NCBI RefSeq assembly: GCF_000763385.1
Contig: NZ_JQFA01000002.1
Coordinates: 124,001 to 188,000 of the forward strand
Source of the DNA: Leptolyngbya sp. KIOST-1
GTDB taxonomy: Bacteria; Cyanobacteriota; Cyanobacteriia; Phormidesmidales; Phormidesmidaceae
Direction: 5' to 3'
DNA: 64,000 nt
Below are positions 1-8,759 of the stretch, piece after piece; within the stretch, counting starts at the first letter, position 1, and every line of letters begins with the position of its first letter. The notes under the pieces were generated by a model. That model saw nothing but the letters and a program-made list of their open reading frames with translations. It was not told the DNA's origin and ran no database searches. A program made the translations under genes and the position numbers.

Positions 1-70
1 ATAACGTGCTAGTTGGGCGTCGTACTATTTAAATTCTAGCGGCCCTGCCCTGCCAGGCAGAGCACCTTTT

Positions 71-107
71 AGAACCCTTGTCTACACCCTTGTTTATCAA
101 GGGTTCT
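71..107. other. stem-loop (10-bp inverted repeat)
   Basis: A perfect 10-bp inverted repeat (agaacccttg at 71-80 and caagggttct at 98-107) with a 17-nt loop lies in the 309 bases before the first gene. There is no T-run after it, so it is either a weak terminator of a gene left of the window or a dispersed cyanobacterial repeat. I see no coding sequence in 1-309. Confidence 0.4.
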
Positions 108-309
108 ACGCAGGAAAAGTCTGGATAGGACTTGATAAAGCTCTGAGGCAATGGCATGTTTGATTACTGAATTTATCAATTTAGCAAACCATAGCTACGC
201 CTCAAACAACTCATCCATTAAATAGAACTTCCGTCTATCACAATGGAGTCATAGATGGATGAGATGACTCCATCAAATCTATCTAGAACACCTAAAAAAG
301 GATACCTCC

Positions 310-492
310 ATGAGCATTGAAAATAGAGCCAAGGCCAACGCCAAAAAAGTTGAAGGCAAAATTGAAGAAACTGCGGGTGACTTAACCGGCAACCATGAGG
401 CCCAGGCCAAGGGCAAAGCTAAGCAAGCCGAGGGAGACGTGCGCAACACCGTGGAAGATGGCAAAGATAAGGTCAGAAAAATGGTTGACTAA
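310..492 (+). CDS. CsbD-like stress protein
   Basis: A 60-residue, highly charged protein rich in Lys, Glu and Ala, with the CsbD-family pattern (KVEGKIEETAGDLTGN followed by AKGKAKQAEGD and a second short helix). CsbD-like proteins are small cytosolic proteins induced by general stress in many bacteria; their biochemical role is unknown. The length matches the family (about 55-70 residues). An aaaaagga ribosome-binding site precedes the ATG. It opens a run of stress-type genes on the + strand. Family assignment is firm; function is not known. Confidence 0.85.
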   Translation: MSIENRAKANAKKVEGKIEETAGDLTGNHEAQAKGKAKQAEGDVRNTVEDGKDKVRKMVD

Positions 493-695
493 CCATTGAT
501 GTTCAACCAGGGTCGAGGGCGTTCTAGCTTGGCACATTGGCCCGTCCCCTTTCCCCTCTGGAGAAAGAGCTCTGAAATTTCAGGGCCTCCCCCCCCGGGG
601 AAAGAGATTAGGTACAGGCTGCAAAGCTGAATTCACCCTACGATCCCGTGGGGATGTCATAGCACTAGCTAAGTTTTTAACATAAGGCACATAAA

Positions 696-1361
696 ATGGC
701 TGTTTTGAATGACAAGCGTGGCGTCGGCGTCTTTGCTGACTATCCAACTACTGAGAAAGCGCTCAGAGAACTAAAAGATATAGGCTATGGGATGGATAAC
801 GTATCCATTATTGGCCAAGACTCCGAGCATCTCAACCAATCGGGTCGAACCGGCACCGTTCAGGTTCAAGATATCCAGGCCGATGACGGTAACCACGCCG
901 ACGATGGGGCTACAACCGGCGCGCTCTCCGGCGGCGCGGTGGGCGGACTTACGGGTCTGCTGGTGGGGCTCGGTACGCTAGCCATTCCTGGCGTCGGCCC
1001 GATTATGCTAGCTGGAGCCGCCGCTACGGCTTTGGCCTCAACGGTTGCCGGTGGAGCAATCGGCGCGGCTACCGGTGGCTTGGTGGGCGGACTGGTGGGC
1101 ATGGGTATTCCTGAAGACCGAGCTAAGGTCTACGACGAGCACCTGTCACAGGGTAAGTATCTCGTCATCATCGATGGCACAGCTGGCGACATGGCCCGCG
1201 CTGAACCCATCCTCAAGCGCCGAGACATTCGCGAATGGAATGTCTACACGATGGCCGATCGATCGGCCACGACCCACAACCGCCCTACCCCACCGAGAGG
1301 CGTCGATTCAAGAGGCGTCGATCCAAGAGATGCTGCCGGCATGCCCTCGGGCTCGCGTTAG
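696..1361 (+). CDS. general stress protein 17M/YflT-like, glycine-zipper protein
   Basis: 221 residues. Residues 8-50 (GVFADYPTTEKALRELKDIG, then a VSIIGQD strand) fit the YflT/GS17M-type N-terminal domain found in stress proteins. Residues 75-135 are a Gly/Ala-rich stretch with GAxxGG repeats, a glycine zipper that could insert in or associate with membranes. The tail is Arg/Pro-rich and looks disordered. It lies downstream of the CsbD gene, separated by about 200 bases, and is followed by a hairpin terminator, so it is probably its own transcript. Precise function is unknown. Confidence 0.75.
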   Translation: MAVLNDKRGVGVFADYPTTEKALRELKDIGYGMDNVSIIGQDSEHLNQSGRTGTVQVQDIQADDGNHADDGATTGALSGGAVGGLTGLLVGLGTLAIPGVGPIMLAGAAATALASTVAGGAIGAATGGLVGGLVGMGIPEDRAKVYDEHLSQGKYLVIIDGTAGDMARAEPILKRRDIREWNVYTMADRSATTHNRPTPPRGVDSRGVDPRDAAGMPSGSR

Positions 1362-1412
1362 GGGTGGCTGGCTGAATAGCCAACCTTAGCTCTAGCCATG
1401 ACAGACGACGTC

Positions 1413-1431
1413 GGGTGGGCAATGCCCACCC
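1413..1431. terminator. hairpin GGGTGGGCAATGCCCACCC
   Basis: A 19-nt perfect inverted repeat with an AAT-like loop follows the stop codon of the glycine-zipper gene at 1361. The same core (GGTGGGCAATGCCCACC) recurs at 47458-47474 after trpG, so it is a dispersed repeat that may also act as a terminator. No U-run follows. Confidence 0.45.
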
Positions 1432-1483
1432 TAGCGATCGCAATTTTGATTTCAATGATCCCCCCAGAGAAAAGGTTTCAGTC

Positions 1484-1876
1484 ATGAAAAAAATAATCCC
1501 GCTAGTGTTGGGTAGTCTGCTGTTGCTGGGGGCTACGGCCTGTAGCGATAGGTCTGACACCACCGCCACAGATGATGGCATACGCACCGACCAAAGGGAA
1601 TCTGATGCCCGCGCCCGTGACCAGCGCGATGGCATGAATCCTGCGGCCGAGGGTGAACAGCAAACCACAGGGGATTTAGCGGTTGATGTGCGCAATTCCT
1701 TGGAAAGTGCCCTGCCAGGCAGTCGATTGGCTGTCAGTGTTGACGATAGCAATGGCAGGGCAACGATCGATGGCACCGTGCGGAGCCAAGAACAGTTTGA
1801 CGAGATTGAACCCCTAGTGATGGCCTTTGAGGGTGTTCAGTCAGTCGATGTCCAAGCAACAGTTGATCCCAACTGA
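1484..1876 (+). CDS. BON-domain lipoprotein
   Basis: 130 residues from the ATG at 1484, chosen over upstream starts because it gives a clean lipoprotein signal (MKKIIPLVLGSLLLLGATAC, lipid-modified Cys at 20) after an agagaaaagg ribosome-binding site. The middle is acidic and disordered. The last ~65 residues, from LAVDVRNSLESALPGSRLAV to VQSVDVQATV, fit a BON domain, a small phospholipid/surface-binding fold also found in OsmY-type periplasmic stress proteins. It is probably anchored in a membrane and periplasmic. The family call is good; the exact role is inferred from the family. Confidence 0.75.
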   Translation: MKKIIPLVLGSLLLLGATACSDRSDTTATDDGIRTDQRESDARARDQRDGMNPAAEGEQQTTGDLAVDVRNSLESALPGSRLAVSVDDSNGRATIDGTVRSQEQFDEIEPLVMAFEGVQSVDVQATVDPN

Positions 1877-2110
1877 CCCCACCAATGCTGAGACGCGCAG
1901 CTTTTTCAATGTTCAGAGACGCTGCTGCGCGTCTCAGCTTAGGAATGAAGCCTTTATCATTCCCAGCCTCTGTAGGTTAGGTAAGAGACCCGAACTGACG
2001 CAGATAGCCGTGATCATCGAGCCATGGGTTCTTTTAGAACTGGGTCATAAACTATGATGACCAACTCATCGGGAAAGCAAGTCTCTTTTTGAGATGACTC
2101 AACGCCCACC

Positions 2111-2262
2111 GCGACCTATCCAGCTTTTAGCAACTCTATTTCAGTGGATGTGGCTATCGTCGGCGCTGGAATAGGGGGATCAACGGCTGCTAGTTAGCTT
2201 AGGAAATCGAGAAAACTGTTGAGATAATTGAGGCTAGCCATGGCGTTTCAAATCCTTGTTAA
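2111..2262 (+). pseudogene. remnant of an FAD-dependent oxidoreductase N-terminus
   Basis: The 590 bases between 1877 and 2466 contain no intact gene but hold a decayed Rossmann-fold start. One frame (2111-2197) reads SISVDVAIVGAGIGGSTAAS then stops; the +1-shifted frame at 2218-2262 continues VEIIEASHGVSNPC then stops. Together they mimic the FAD-binding GxGxxG motif followed by the beta-2 strand ending in Glu. The match to UbiH/monooxygenase-type proteins (compare the fragment at 33583) is recognisable by eye but short, so the parent family cannot be fixed. Confidence 0.5.
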
Positions 2263-2466
2263 TCCCATGGAAAGCGAACGTAAAATTCAGGTTCACGCTG
2301 GCTAAGAAGAGCGAGAGCCTGAGCCAAAACTGAAAGACAATCTTGCTTTTTTCTCTGGTGCGAATCTGCACCGCTGTTGACTAGATATCAACTAGAAGGA
2401 CAGCTGGAATTGACTGTTTAGGCATGCATAAGACTGGGGTTTAACTTTATTTTTGGAGCTAAGAGG

Positions 2467-5400
2467 ATGCTTTCACGGCGGCGAATGCGTAGGTTTTTCC
2501 TAGTAACGAGTGTGGCGATCATGACAGTAATTACCTTGGCTTTCGATGTTGGCAACTCTGGTAGCTGGGCGGCCACATTAGCGCCCAGTCAGGTGCTTGG
2601 GCAGCTATCTCCAGGGCAGTCTGTCGCTTTGTTTTCAAGCCCAAATGTTTTGCTGGCTTTGGTAGCAGGGGTGGTGATGGCCTTTGCCTTTCAACTGCTC
2701 TTGACCAACCTGGCGATCGCCGTCATTGCCGCCCCGGATAGTTCTTCTAGCGGTAGTGATGCTGAGAGTCTGGGCGATACCGTTCGCGGCATTGAAACCA
2801 AAATCGGACTGGGTCTACTGGTAAGCGTCAGCATTGCCCTATTTGCCGCGTGTTTTCTGGCGATCCAGCTCAGTCTGCTGAGCAGTCCTGGACTGGGGGC
2901 GATCGCCGGGGTGATCATCTGGGCCGTTTTCTTCACGGCCCTGACTTGGCTGAGCTCCACAGCCTTGGGTTCCCTGCTGGGCTCGGTGATCAGCACCGCG
3001 ACGGCTGGCGTGCAGAGCTTGCTGGGCGCAGGTGCAGCGATGGTGGGGGCAACCATGGCGAAGAGCCAGATGGTTTCCAGCGCCGAAGACATTACGGCGG
3101 CGGTACGGCGGGAATTGACCGCAGGGCTTGATCCTGACACGGTTCGGGCAACGCTGCAAAGTTCCTTAGACAAGGCGCAGCTACCGAAGTTGAATGTTGA
3201 TCAGCTGGGCAGACAGTTTGAAACCTTGCTAAAGGATGCGAATTTAGGGGCGATCGCCGACAGTGATCTGCTTAAACAGGTCAATCGCGACACCTTTGTG
3301 CAGCTGGTGAGCAGTCGCACCGATCTCTCAAAGCGCGATGTCAACCACATCACCGATCAGCTCGAAGCCGCCTGGAAAAAGGTGGTCGGTTCTAAAGATC
3401 AGCTCGATCCGCAGGCCTTGCTGACGCAGCTAAAGTCGGCGACTCCAGAAGATCTGCAATCGGGTGAACTGAGTAAGCAGTTAAATGACCTGATCACCAC
3501 CACATCAGCCCAGCGCCAGCCCAGCGGTAGCCTGACCAGCCAAGCCCTTCAGTTTGGCACGACAGCGCTGCTCAACCAAGTGCTGCAAAATGTCGATTTG
3601 TCGGATATCGATGTCGAGAAAATTGCTGGCCAACTGCGGACCTTTGGCAGCAATGTATTGCGGTCCAGTGATAACGGTAACGCCAACGGCAAATCTGCGA
3701 GTCAGCCGTTTAGTGTGATTCAGGCAGACATCGAAAACTACCTGCTGTTGTCCGCCCCTTGGAAACTAAACCGGGAAACGGTGAAGCAGGAATTTCGCGA
3801 CGTGATTTACGATGCCGATGCCGATGCCGGCATCATCCGCCAGGAGCTGCTGCTGATCGATCGCGATTATTTCGTCCGGGTACTCAGCCTGCGGGACGAC
3901 TTTACGGCGGACAAAATCCAGGACTTGGCGGACTACTTAGACGCCATTCGGACTGAGGTGTTTAACCAGGTGCAGGGGGCAGCCGCCCAGGAAAGCGCCG
4001 CGGCCCTCCGGAGACGGGTTGAGACCTATTTACACAATACTGACAAGGCAAATCTCAACCCGGAGGCGATCGCCCACGATTTTCCCACCTTGCTAGCCGA
4101 CCCCAACGCGGAGGTGGATGACTGGGGTGATCGCCTCCGGCAATTTGACCATGGCACGCTAGCGGCAATGCTGAGTCAGCGATCGGACTTGGGCGACGAA
4201 GAGGCCAATCAGCTAGCGAATCGGCTGGAGGAAAGCCGCGATCGCCTGCTGTCTGAGGCCCAGGCCGGGCAAACCCAGGCGCAGGCAAAAACCCAAGAAC
4301 TTCGCCAGAAGGTGGCCGACTATCTGCGCCATACCCACCAGGACGAACTCAACCCAGAGGGCATTCAGCGGGACTTCAAAACGCTGTTTGACGATCCAGA
4401 AGCCGGTGTGAGTGCTCTGCGGGCGCGTCTGTCGCAGTTCGATCGCGAGACCCTCGTGCAGCTGCTGAGTCAGCGCCAAGACCTCAGCGAAGCCCAGGTG
4501 AACGAGGTGATCGATCAAGTGGAATCAGTGCGGGATACCCTGTTGCAGGCTCCGCACAAGCTGGCCCACCAAGCCAAAGCGCAGTACGACGAGACCACCC
4601 AAGCCCTGGCTGACTATCTCCGCAACACCAACTTGGATGAACTCGACCCCGAAGGGATTCAGCAGGATCTGTCTACATTGCTAAATGATCCAAAGGCGGG
4701 CGGCGCGGCCCTTCAGGAGCGCTTGTCCCATGTGGACCGCGAAACCCTGGTCAAATTGCTGAGTCAGCGGGATGACCTGTCGGAGGAGCAAGTGAATCGC
4801 GCCATTGACCAAGTGCTAGCCGCCATTCGCAGCCTAATCAAAGCGCCCCGCCGCCTGGCCAGCCGAGTTCAGCAGCAGGCCGTGGACTTTGAAGCAAACC
4901 TGGAAAGCTACCTGCAAAACACCGAGAAAGACGAGCTAAATCCTGAGAGTATTAAGCGCGACCTGAAACTGTTGTTGCAGCATCCCCAGGCAGGGCTAAG
5001 CAGCCTGGGCGATCGCATTTCCCACTTCGACCGCTCTACCTTTGTAGCCCTGCTGGCCCAACGGGATGACATGACCGAAGAAGAGGCCAATCGCATTGCC
5101 GATCAGGTGGAAGCAAACTTCCGGGCGGTGGTGGAACAGCTTCAGAACGTACAGCGCGCGGTGCAGTCCACCATCGACCAGGGGTTCGACAACGTCCGCA
5201 GCTACCTAAATGGGTTAGAACGCCCCGAGCTCAACTACGACGGCATTAAGCGAGACTTTAGCCAGCTGTTTGATGATCCGCAGCTGGGGTTAGATGCCCT
5301 GCGCGATCGCCTCACCCAGTTCGACCGAGCCACCCTCGTGGCAGTGCTCAGCTCCCGCGACGACATCTCTGAGGCCGATGCCAACGGCATTATTGACCAG

Positions 5401-5622
5401 ATAGAAGCTGCCCGGGACAACGTGCTTCACCAGGTCGAGCGGGTGCAGCAGGAAACCCAACGGCGACTGCAATCCATCAAAGATGAAGCCCAACGACAAG
5501 TGCGAGCAACCCGCAAAATGGCGGCGGGGGCAGCTTGGTGGGTCTTTGGCTCAGCTGTATTCTCCCTAGCAGCCTCGGCAATTGCTGGGTTCCTAGCCGC
5601 CGCTCAGTTTGTTGTTCCATAA
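2467..5622 (+). CDS. large membrane protein with ~7 tandem helical repeats
   Basis: 1051 residues. The N-terminal ~190 residues contain about four hydrophobic segments (roughly 12-36, 58-88, 115-145, 146-172), and the C-terminus has a further hydrophobic hairpin (about 1020-1051). Between them are about seven copies of an ~85-105-residue alpha-helical unit. Each has a YL...L(N/D)PEGIxxDxxxLxxDP start, then RLxxFDRxTLVxLLSQRxDL and an xVNxxIDQVExxR ending; the first copy (about 205-310) is degenerate. The repeats are charged and probably soluble, linking two membrane anchors. I do not recognise a functional family; transporters and structural scaffolds are both possible. It stands alone, with a TTTGGAGCT ribosome-binding site. 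Confidence 0.8.
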   Translation: MLSRRRMRRFFLVTSVAIMTVITLAFDVGNSGSWAATLAPSQVLGQLSPGQSVALFSSPNVLLALVAGVVMAFAFQLLLTNLAIAVIAAPDSSSSGSDAESLGDTVRGIETKIGLGLLVSVSIALFAACFLAIQLSLLSSPGLGAIAGVIIWAVFFTALTWLSSTALGSLLGSVISTATAGVQSLLGAGAAMVGATMAKSQMVSSAEDITAAVRRELTAGLDPDTVRATLQSSLDKAQLPKLNVDQLGRQFETLLKDANLGAIADSDLLKQVNRDTFVQLVSSRTDLSKRDVNHITDQLEAAWKKVVGSKDQLDPQALLTQLKSATPEDLQSGELSKQLNDLITTTSAQRQPSGSLTSQALQFGTTALLNQVLQNVDLSDIDVEKIAGQLRTFGSNVLRSSDNGNANGKSASQPFSVIQADIENYLLLSAPWKLNRETVKQEFRDVIYDADADAGIIRQELLLIDRDYFVRVLSLRDDFTADKIQDLADYLDAIRTEVFNQVQGAAAQESAAALRRRVETYLHNTDKANLNPEAIAHDFPTLLADPNAEVDDWGDRLRQFDHGTLAAMLSQRSDLGDEEANQLANRLEESRDRLLSEAQAGQTQAQAKTQELRQKVADYLRHTHQDELNPEGIQRDFKTLFDDPEAGVSALRARLSQFDRETLVQLLSQRQDLSEAQVNEVIDQVESVRDTLLQAPHKLAHQAKAQYDETTQALADYLRNTNLDELDPEGIQQDLSTLLNDPKAGGAALQERLSHVDRETLVKLLSQRDDLSEEQVNRAIDQVLAAIRSLIKAPRRLASRVQQQAVDFEANLESYLQNTEKDELNPESIKRDLKLLLQHPQAGLSSLGDRISHFDRSTFVALLAQRDDMTEEEANRIADQVEANFRAVVEQLQNVQRAVQSTIDQGFDNVRSYLNGLERPELNYDGIKRDFSQLFDDPQLGLDALRDRLTQFDRATLVAVLSSRDDISEADANGIIDQIEAARDNVLHQVERVQQETQRRLQSIKDEAQRQVRATRKMAAGAAWWVFGSAVFSLAASAIAGFLAAAQFVVP

Positions 5623-5725
5623 ACTGGGATTGCCTTTTGTGACCTACTCAATCAACTCATTCAGGAAGTAAATCATCAGCCCTATATCGTGAGATCATAG
5701 ACCACTCAAATTAGGAGATTTATCA

Positions 5726-6262
5726 ATGCAAAAAGTCAACATTGGGCTCAACGGCGAACAGCGCCAGGGTGTCATTAATTTGCTGAACCGCAACCTAGCG
5801 GACACCTACCTACTTCTAGTCAAAACTAAGAAATATCACTGGGATGTGGTGGGGCCACAATTTATGACCCTACATCAGCTGTGGAAAGACCACTACGAAG
5901 CGCTCACCATTAACGCCGATGTCATTGCTGAACGGGTCAGAACCCTGGGTGGTTATCCCATTGGCACCATGGAGGGCTTCTTAAAGATTTGCTCTCTCAA
6001 GGAGCACGGCGGTGACGTACCCAACACCACCGGCATGGTATCTTACCTGCTGGCTGACCATGAGCACATTGTGCGCAACCTGCGGGAGCACATCGAGCAG
6101 TGTAGCGATGACTTCAAGGATGACGGCACCGCCGACTTTCTCACCGGGCTAATGGTGCAGCACGAAGAAATTGCCTGGACTTTGCGCTCATTTATTGAGG
6201 GCGAGGCCCTGGAATCCGATGGATTAAAGCCCCAGCCGAAAAAAGCGATGGCCAAGGTTTAG
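5726..6262 (+). CDS. dps: Dps family ferritin-like protein
   Basis: 178 residues. The Dps signature is clear: YHWDVVGPQF, then LHQLWKDHYEAL and ADVIAERVRTLGG. This supplies the two His and the acidic residues of the inter-subunit ferroxidase centre. Dps dodecamers oxidise Fe(II) with peroxide, store iron and protect DNA. The length is typical. The gene is preceded by a ttaggag ribosome-binding site and sits in a stress-gene run, upstream of the secreted protein and phycobiliprotein pair. Confidence 0.93.
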   Translation: MQKVNIGLNGEQRQGVINLLNRNLADTYLLLVKTKKYHWDVVGPQFMTLHQLWKDHYEALTINADVIAERVRTLGGYPIGTMEGFLKICSLKEHGGDVPNTTGMVSYLLADHEHIVRNLREHIEQCSDDFKDDGTADFLTGLMVQHEEIAWTLRSFIEGEALESDGLKPQPKKAMAKV

Positions 6263-6453
6263 CCTCCGCCTGGGTGGAGGGGCTTGCGGACAAAAAGACC
6301 CTCGGCTGTCATCAATTAGCTGGGGTGGACAATCTGAGCTATACCCCATGCCCCTACCCCTGGTGGGTCACAGTTCTATCGATGTGTGCTCCCTTTGCTG
6401 CACCCCTGCTGCCCTTGATCCGGAGCCAACTTTATTTCTTGAGGAAGCGTTTT

Positions 6454-6795
6454 ATGAAATATATTTCTGATTGGTTCTCTCACCTGCGTCCGGCACGAAT
6501 TTTGGCCTCTGCGCTAATTTTTGTGGCGATCGCCCTAACCCTGGCTTTCCCCGCCTTCGCGGCCCAAAGCCTGTCCGGTGAAGGCTCCAACAACGGCACT
6601 GTACAACTGGATGAAATCACCCAGAAAAGTGAAGCTACGGCTGACACCCCAGCGATGGAGATGAACCCACTGGATAAGCCCGCTGAGGGGGGAATTAACG
6701 AGGTGCAAGGTACGGCCGATCGCGACAAAATGTTTAGCGATCGCGAGACCAAACTGCCTGTGGTCAAACAGATCGAAAAGGCCCTAAAAAAATGA
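6454..6795 (+). CDS. small secreted or membrane-anchored protein upstream of the allophycocyanin gene
   Basis: 113 residues from the ATG at 6454, which follows a gaggaagcg ribosome-binding site; the longer open frame from 6274 lacks such support. A hydrophobic segment (about 16-36) ends in AFPAFA, a good signal-peptidase site, so the mature ~75-residue chain is likely exported. It is polar, Glu/Asp/Lys-rich and without Cys. Its stop overlaps the start of the allophycocyanin-like gene by four bases (ATGA), which implies co-translation. I do not recognise the family. Confidence 0.65.
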   Translation: MKYISDWFSHLRPARILASALIFVAIALTLAFPAFAAQSLSGEGSNNGTVQLDEITQKSEATADTPAMEMNPLDKPAEGGINEVQGTADRDKMFSDRETKLPVVKQIEKALKK

Positions 6796-7277
6796 GCATT
6801 GTTAAAACGCTAATTGTCAATGCCGATGCCGAATGCCGCTACCTGACCCCTGGGGAAGTGGATCAAATCAAGCTCTTTGTGGCCAGCGGTGCCCGGCGGG
6901 TGCGGTTGGTGCAGACATTGGCGGATGGCCGCGATCGCATTGTCAAACAGGCGGCCAACCAACTCTTTCAAAGGAACCCCAGTTTAGTGGCCCCCGGCGG
7001 CAACGCCTATGGCAATGACATGACCGCCACCTGCCTGCGGGATATGGACTATTACCTGCGGTTGGTCAGCTACGGCGTCGCCGCCGGAGACACCACCCCC
7101 ATCGAAGAGATTGGTGTAATTGGCGTCCGCCAGATGTACAACTCCCTGGGCACCCCGCTGGCGGAAGTAGGCGAAAGCATTCGCGCCATGAAAACCGCCA
7201 CCGCCAAGCTGCTGTCAGCCGCAGACAGCGGTGAGGTGGGCGCGTATTTCGACTACCTGATTCAGGTATTTCAGTAG
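6792..7277 (+). CDS. allophycocyanin alpha-type phycobiliprotein paralogue
   Basis: 161 residues matching allophycocyanin alpha over the full length: start [20 protein letters not shown], the PGGNAYG loop, and the bilin site [19 protein letters not shown] with the chromophore-binding Cys intact. It is closer to ApcA than to ApcD by residue choice, but it stands alone with no apcB beside it. It is therefore a paralogue and not the core apcAB operon. It could be an accessory or terminal-emitter type, or a stress- or light-specific allophycocyanin (ApcD4/ApcA2-like; not decidable by eye). It is translationally coupled to the secreted small protein upstream. Confidence 0.85.
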   Translation: MSIVKTLIVNADAECRYLTPGEVDQIKLFVASGARRVRLVQTLADGRDRIVKQAANQLFQRNPSLVAPGGNAYGNDMTATCLRDMDYYLRLVSYGVAAGDTTPIEEIGVIGVRQMYNSLGTPLAEVGESIRAMKTATAKLLSAADSGEVGAYFDYLIQVFQ

Positions 7278-7311
7278 GCTATCCTAGCCTGACCTTTAAA
7301 CAGATGATTTT

Positions 7312-7530
7312 ATGACCACCAACGTTTCCACAGCTGTATCGACTTTAGAGAAAACCTACGGTTACCCCAGTGCGATCGCCCCAAAGCGCTCCCTAGGTGT
7401 GAGACACCTGTGCCTCTGCTGCTCAAATGTATTGCTTCGGCATGCCAGCTCAAACCAGGTGTATTGGCGCTGTAGCCACTGCTACCAAGCCATGCCTTTA
7501 GTGGGGGATAGCGGCTCATTCATGGCCTAG
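7312..7530 (+). CDS. zinc-ribbon-like microprotein
   Basis: 72 residues. Two Cys pairs, CLCC at about 34-37 and CSHC at about 54-57, are spaced like a small treble-clef or zinc-ribbon site, with a VYWRC motif before the second pair. The protein is otherwise Ser/Leu-rich with no membrane segment. It begins 34 bases after the allophycocyanin-like gene and may share its transcript. Similar small CxxC proteins occur in cyanobacteria; function unknown. Confidence 0.6.
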   Translation: MTTNVSTAVSTLEKTYGYPSAIAPKRSLGVRHLCLCCSNVLLRHASSNQVYWRCSHCYQAMPLVGDSGSFMA

Positions 7531-7591
7531 ATCAACTAGAACTCTGTAGCAGTTTTTCGTCCTGATCATTCATTCCTGTAGTGTCATTAAT

Positions 7592-8107
7592 ATGTCCAGT
7601 GAAAGTCAGATCGCCTTTAACCCTGGAATACTCAAGGATGTGCGGATACTGATCGTTGACAACGATGCTGATAGCCGATATCTCTACAAGGTTTTGTTTG
7701 AGATCTACGGCGCACTGGTGACAGAAACTGAGTCTATTGCCAGTGCCATGACCTTCCTAGAGTGGCTAACTCCCGATATCGTGATCTGTGAAGTCAGATT
7801 TTTTGAGGAGGATGTGTTGCTGCTGATCCAGAAAATTAAAATCTTAGCTCTGGGCCGCGATAGAACCATTCCAGTGCTGATAGTTTCAGCCTATTGCGCA
7901 GCCAAATTTGCCCAAAGCCTGCTCACAATGGTCGAAGACTATCTGCCCAAGCCGATTGATATCGATCACTTAGTCGATGAGGTTTGGAATTTGGTTCACT
8001 TATCAAAATCCACAAGAAAAGTCAACATCCAGGACTGGGTGGAAAAGCGAAAAGTCTGGACAAAACAGCGCGCCATCGCCACCATGCTGTCCTATAGCGG
8101 TGCCTGA
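7592..8107 (+). CDS. response-regulator receiver domain with Glu at the phospho-site
   Basis: 171 residues, one receiver domain (about 15-140) plus a short charged tail, no output domain. The acidic pair is present (VDNDAD), as are the Ser of VSAY and the Lys of YLPKPID. At the phospho-acceptor position, where related proteins have PDVLISD, this one reads PDIVICE, so Glu replaces Asp. That substitution often mimics the phosphorylated state. It follows the phycobiliprotein block by 60-300 bases on the same strand and could act with it by protein interaction; this is inference. Confidence 0.8.
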   Translation: MSSESQIAFNPGILKDVRILIVDNDADSRYLYKVLFEIYGALVTETESIASAMTFLEWLTPDIVICEVRFFEEDVLLLIQKIKILALGRDRTIPVLIVSAYCAAKFAQSLLTMVEDYLPKPIDIDHLVDEVWNLVHLSKSTRKVNIQDWVEKRKVWTKQRAIATMLSYSGA

Positions 8108-8228
8108 TTGGATCTGTCTGTGGCAATGTGAATATTGACTACATTCTCAAGCAAATCATACATCAAAACAGACACGTGGATGGGAAGTGTATAGGCGGTT
8201 GCCTATATGATGAAAATTTTTCAAAACC

Positions 8229-8510
8229 ATGACTTACATTCTTTCTCTCTTGAAGTCTAAACCGCTAGCTCCAGTTCAGAGACAAGGCGAATCGCCCATC
8301 CTTTGCTACTACATTAACGACACAGTAGATACGCAAATCATTCGCATTGTAAGCGAGTCAGAATACCATTTTGAGCGGATTGTTTTTCCCAAGGAGCGAG
8401 TTTTGTTTGAGGCTTTTCTAGAATCTTATCTGGAAATCCATTCGCCCCACCTCGGCAGGAATCGAATCACTCGATCTGAGTGTAGGCTATTGCAGGTCAG
8501 TGAACAGTAG
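8229..8510 (+). CDS. DUF1830 protein
   Basis: 93 residues. The pattern ILCYYINDTVDTQIIRI, then HFERIVFPKERVLFEAF and LEIHS fits the cyanobacterial DUF1830 family. The family is small, probably a single beta-rich domain, of unknown function. The C-terminal Cys (SECRLLQV) is in the family's usual place. The gene is free-standing; the region to 8759 after it contains only a partial copy of a dispersed repeat (gtcgggtgaggtgc, near 8549). Confidence 0.7.
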   Translation: MTYILSLLKSKPLAPVQRQGESPILCYYINDTVDTQIIRIVSESEYHFERIVFPKERVLFEAFLESYLEIHSPHLGRNRITRSECRLLQVSEQ

Positions 8511-8759
8511 GCTGTTGCCTCTCTAAGCAGCGTCTATGGCAGGTTTCAGTCGGGTGAGGTGCGTCGTGATGATTCTCTCTTCCCCTTATTATGGGGGTGC
8601 AGAATGAATCTTTGCAGCAAGAAGTAGGGGGCTAAAACTTAGCCAATATGTCCTCACTCAATTGGGATTTACTGTAGATGTTTGTAAGGCAATAGAATGA
8701 TTTTCATCGGTGTCTAGTTTTTTTTGTTGAACGTTTAAAGTGCCTAATCAGGAGGTTCC

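Noticed and set aside
1827-2057. 76-residue frame overlapping the BON gene end
   Set aside because: It starts inside the BON gene in another phase, has no ribosome-binding site and no recognisable sequence; the region is better explained as intergenic with a decayed oxidoreductase after it.
3959-5499. CRISPR-like periodicity in the large membrane-protein gene
   Set aside because: The periodicity is at the protein level (85-105 residues) with diverged DNA, not short identical repeats with spacers. No CRISPR array was found anywhere in the window.
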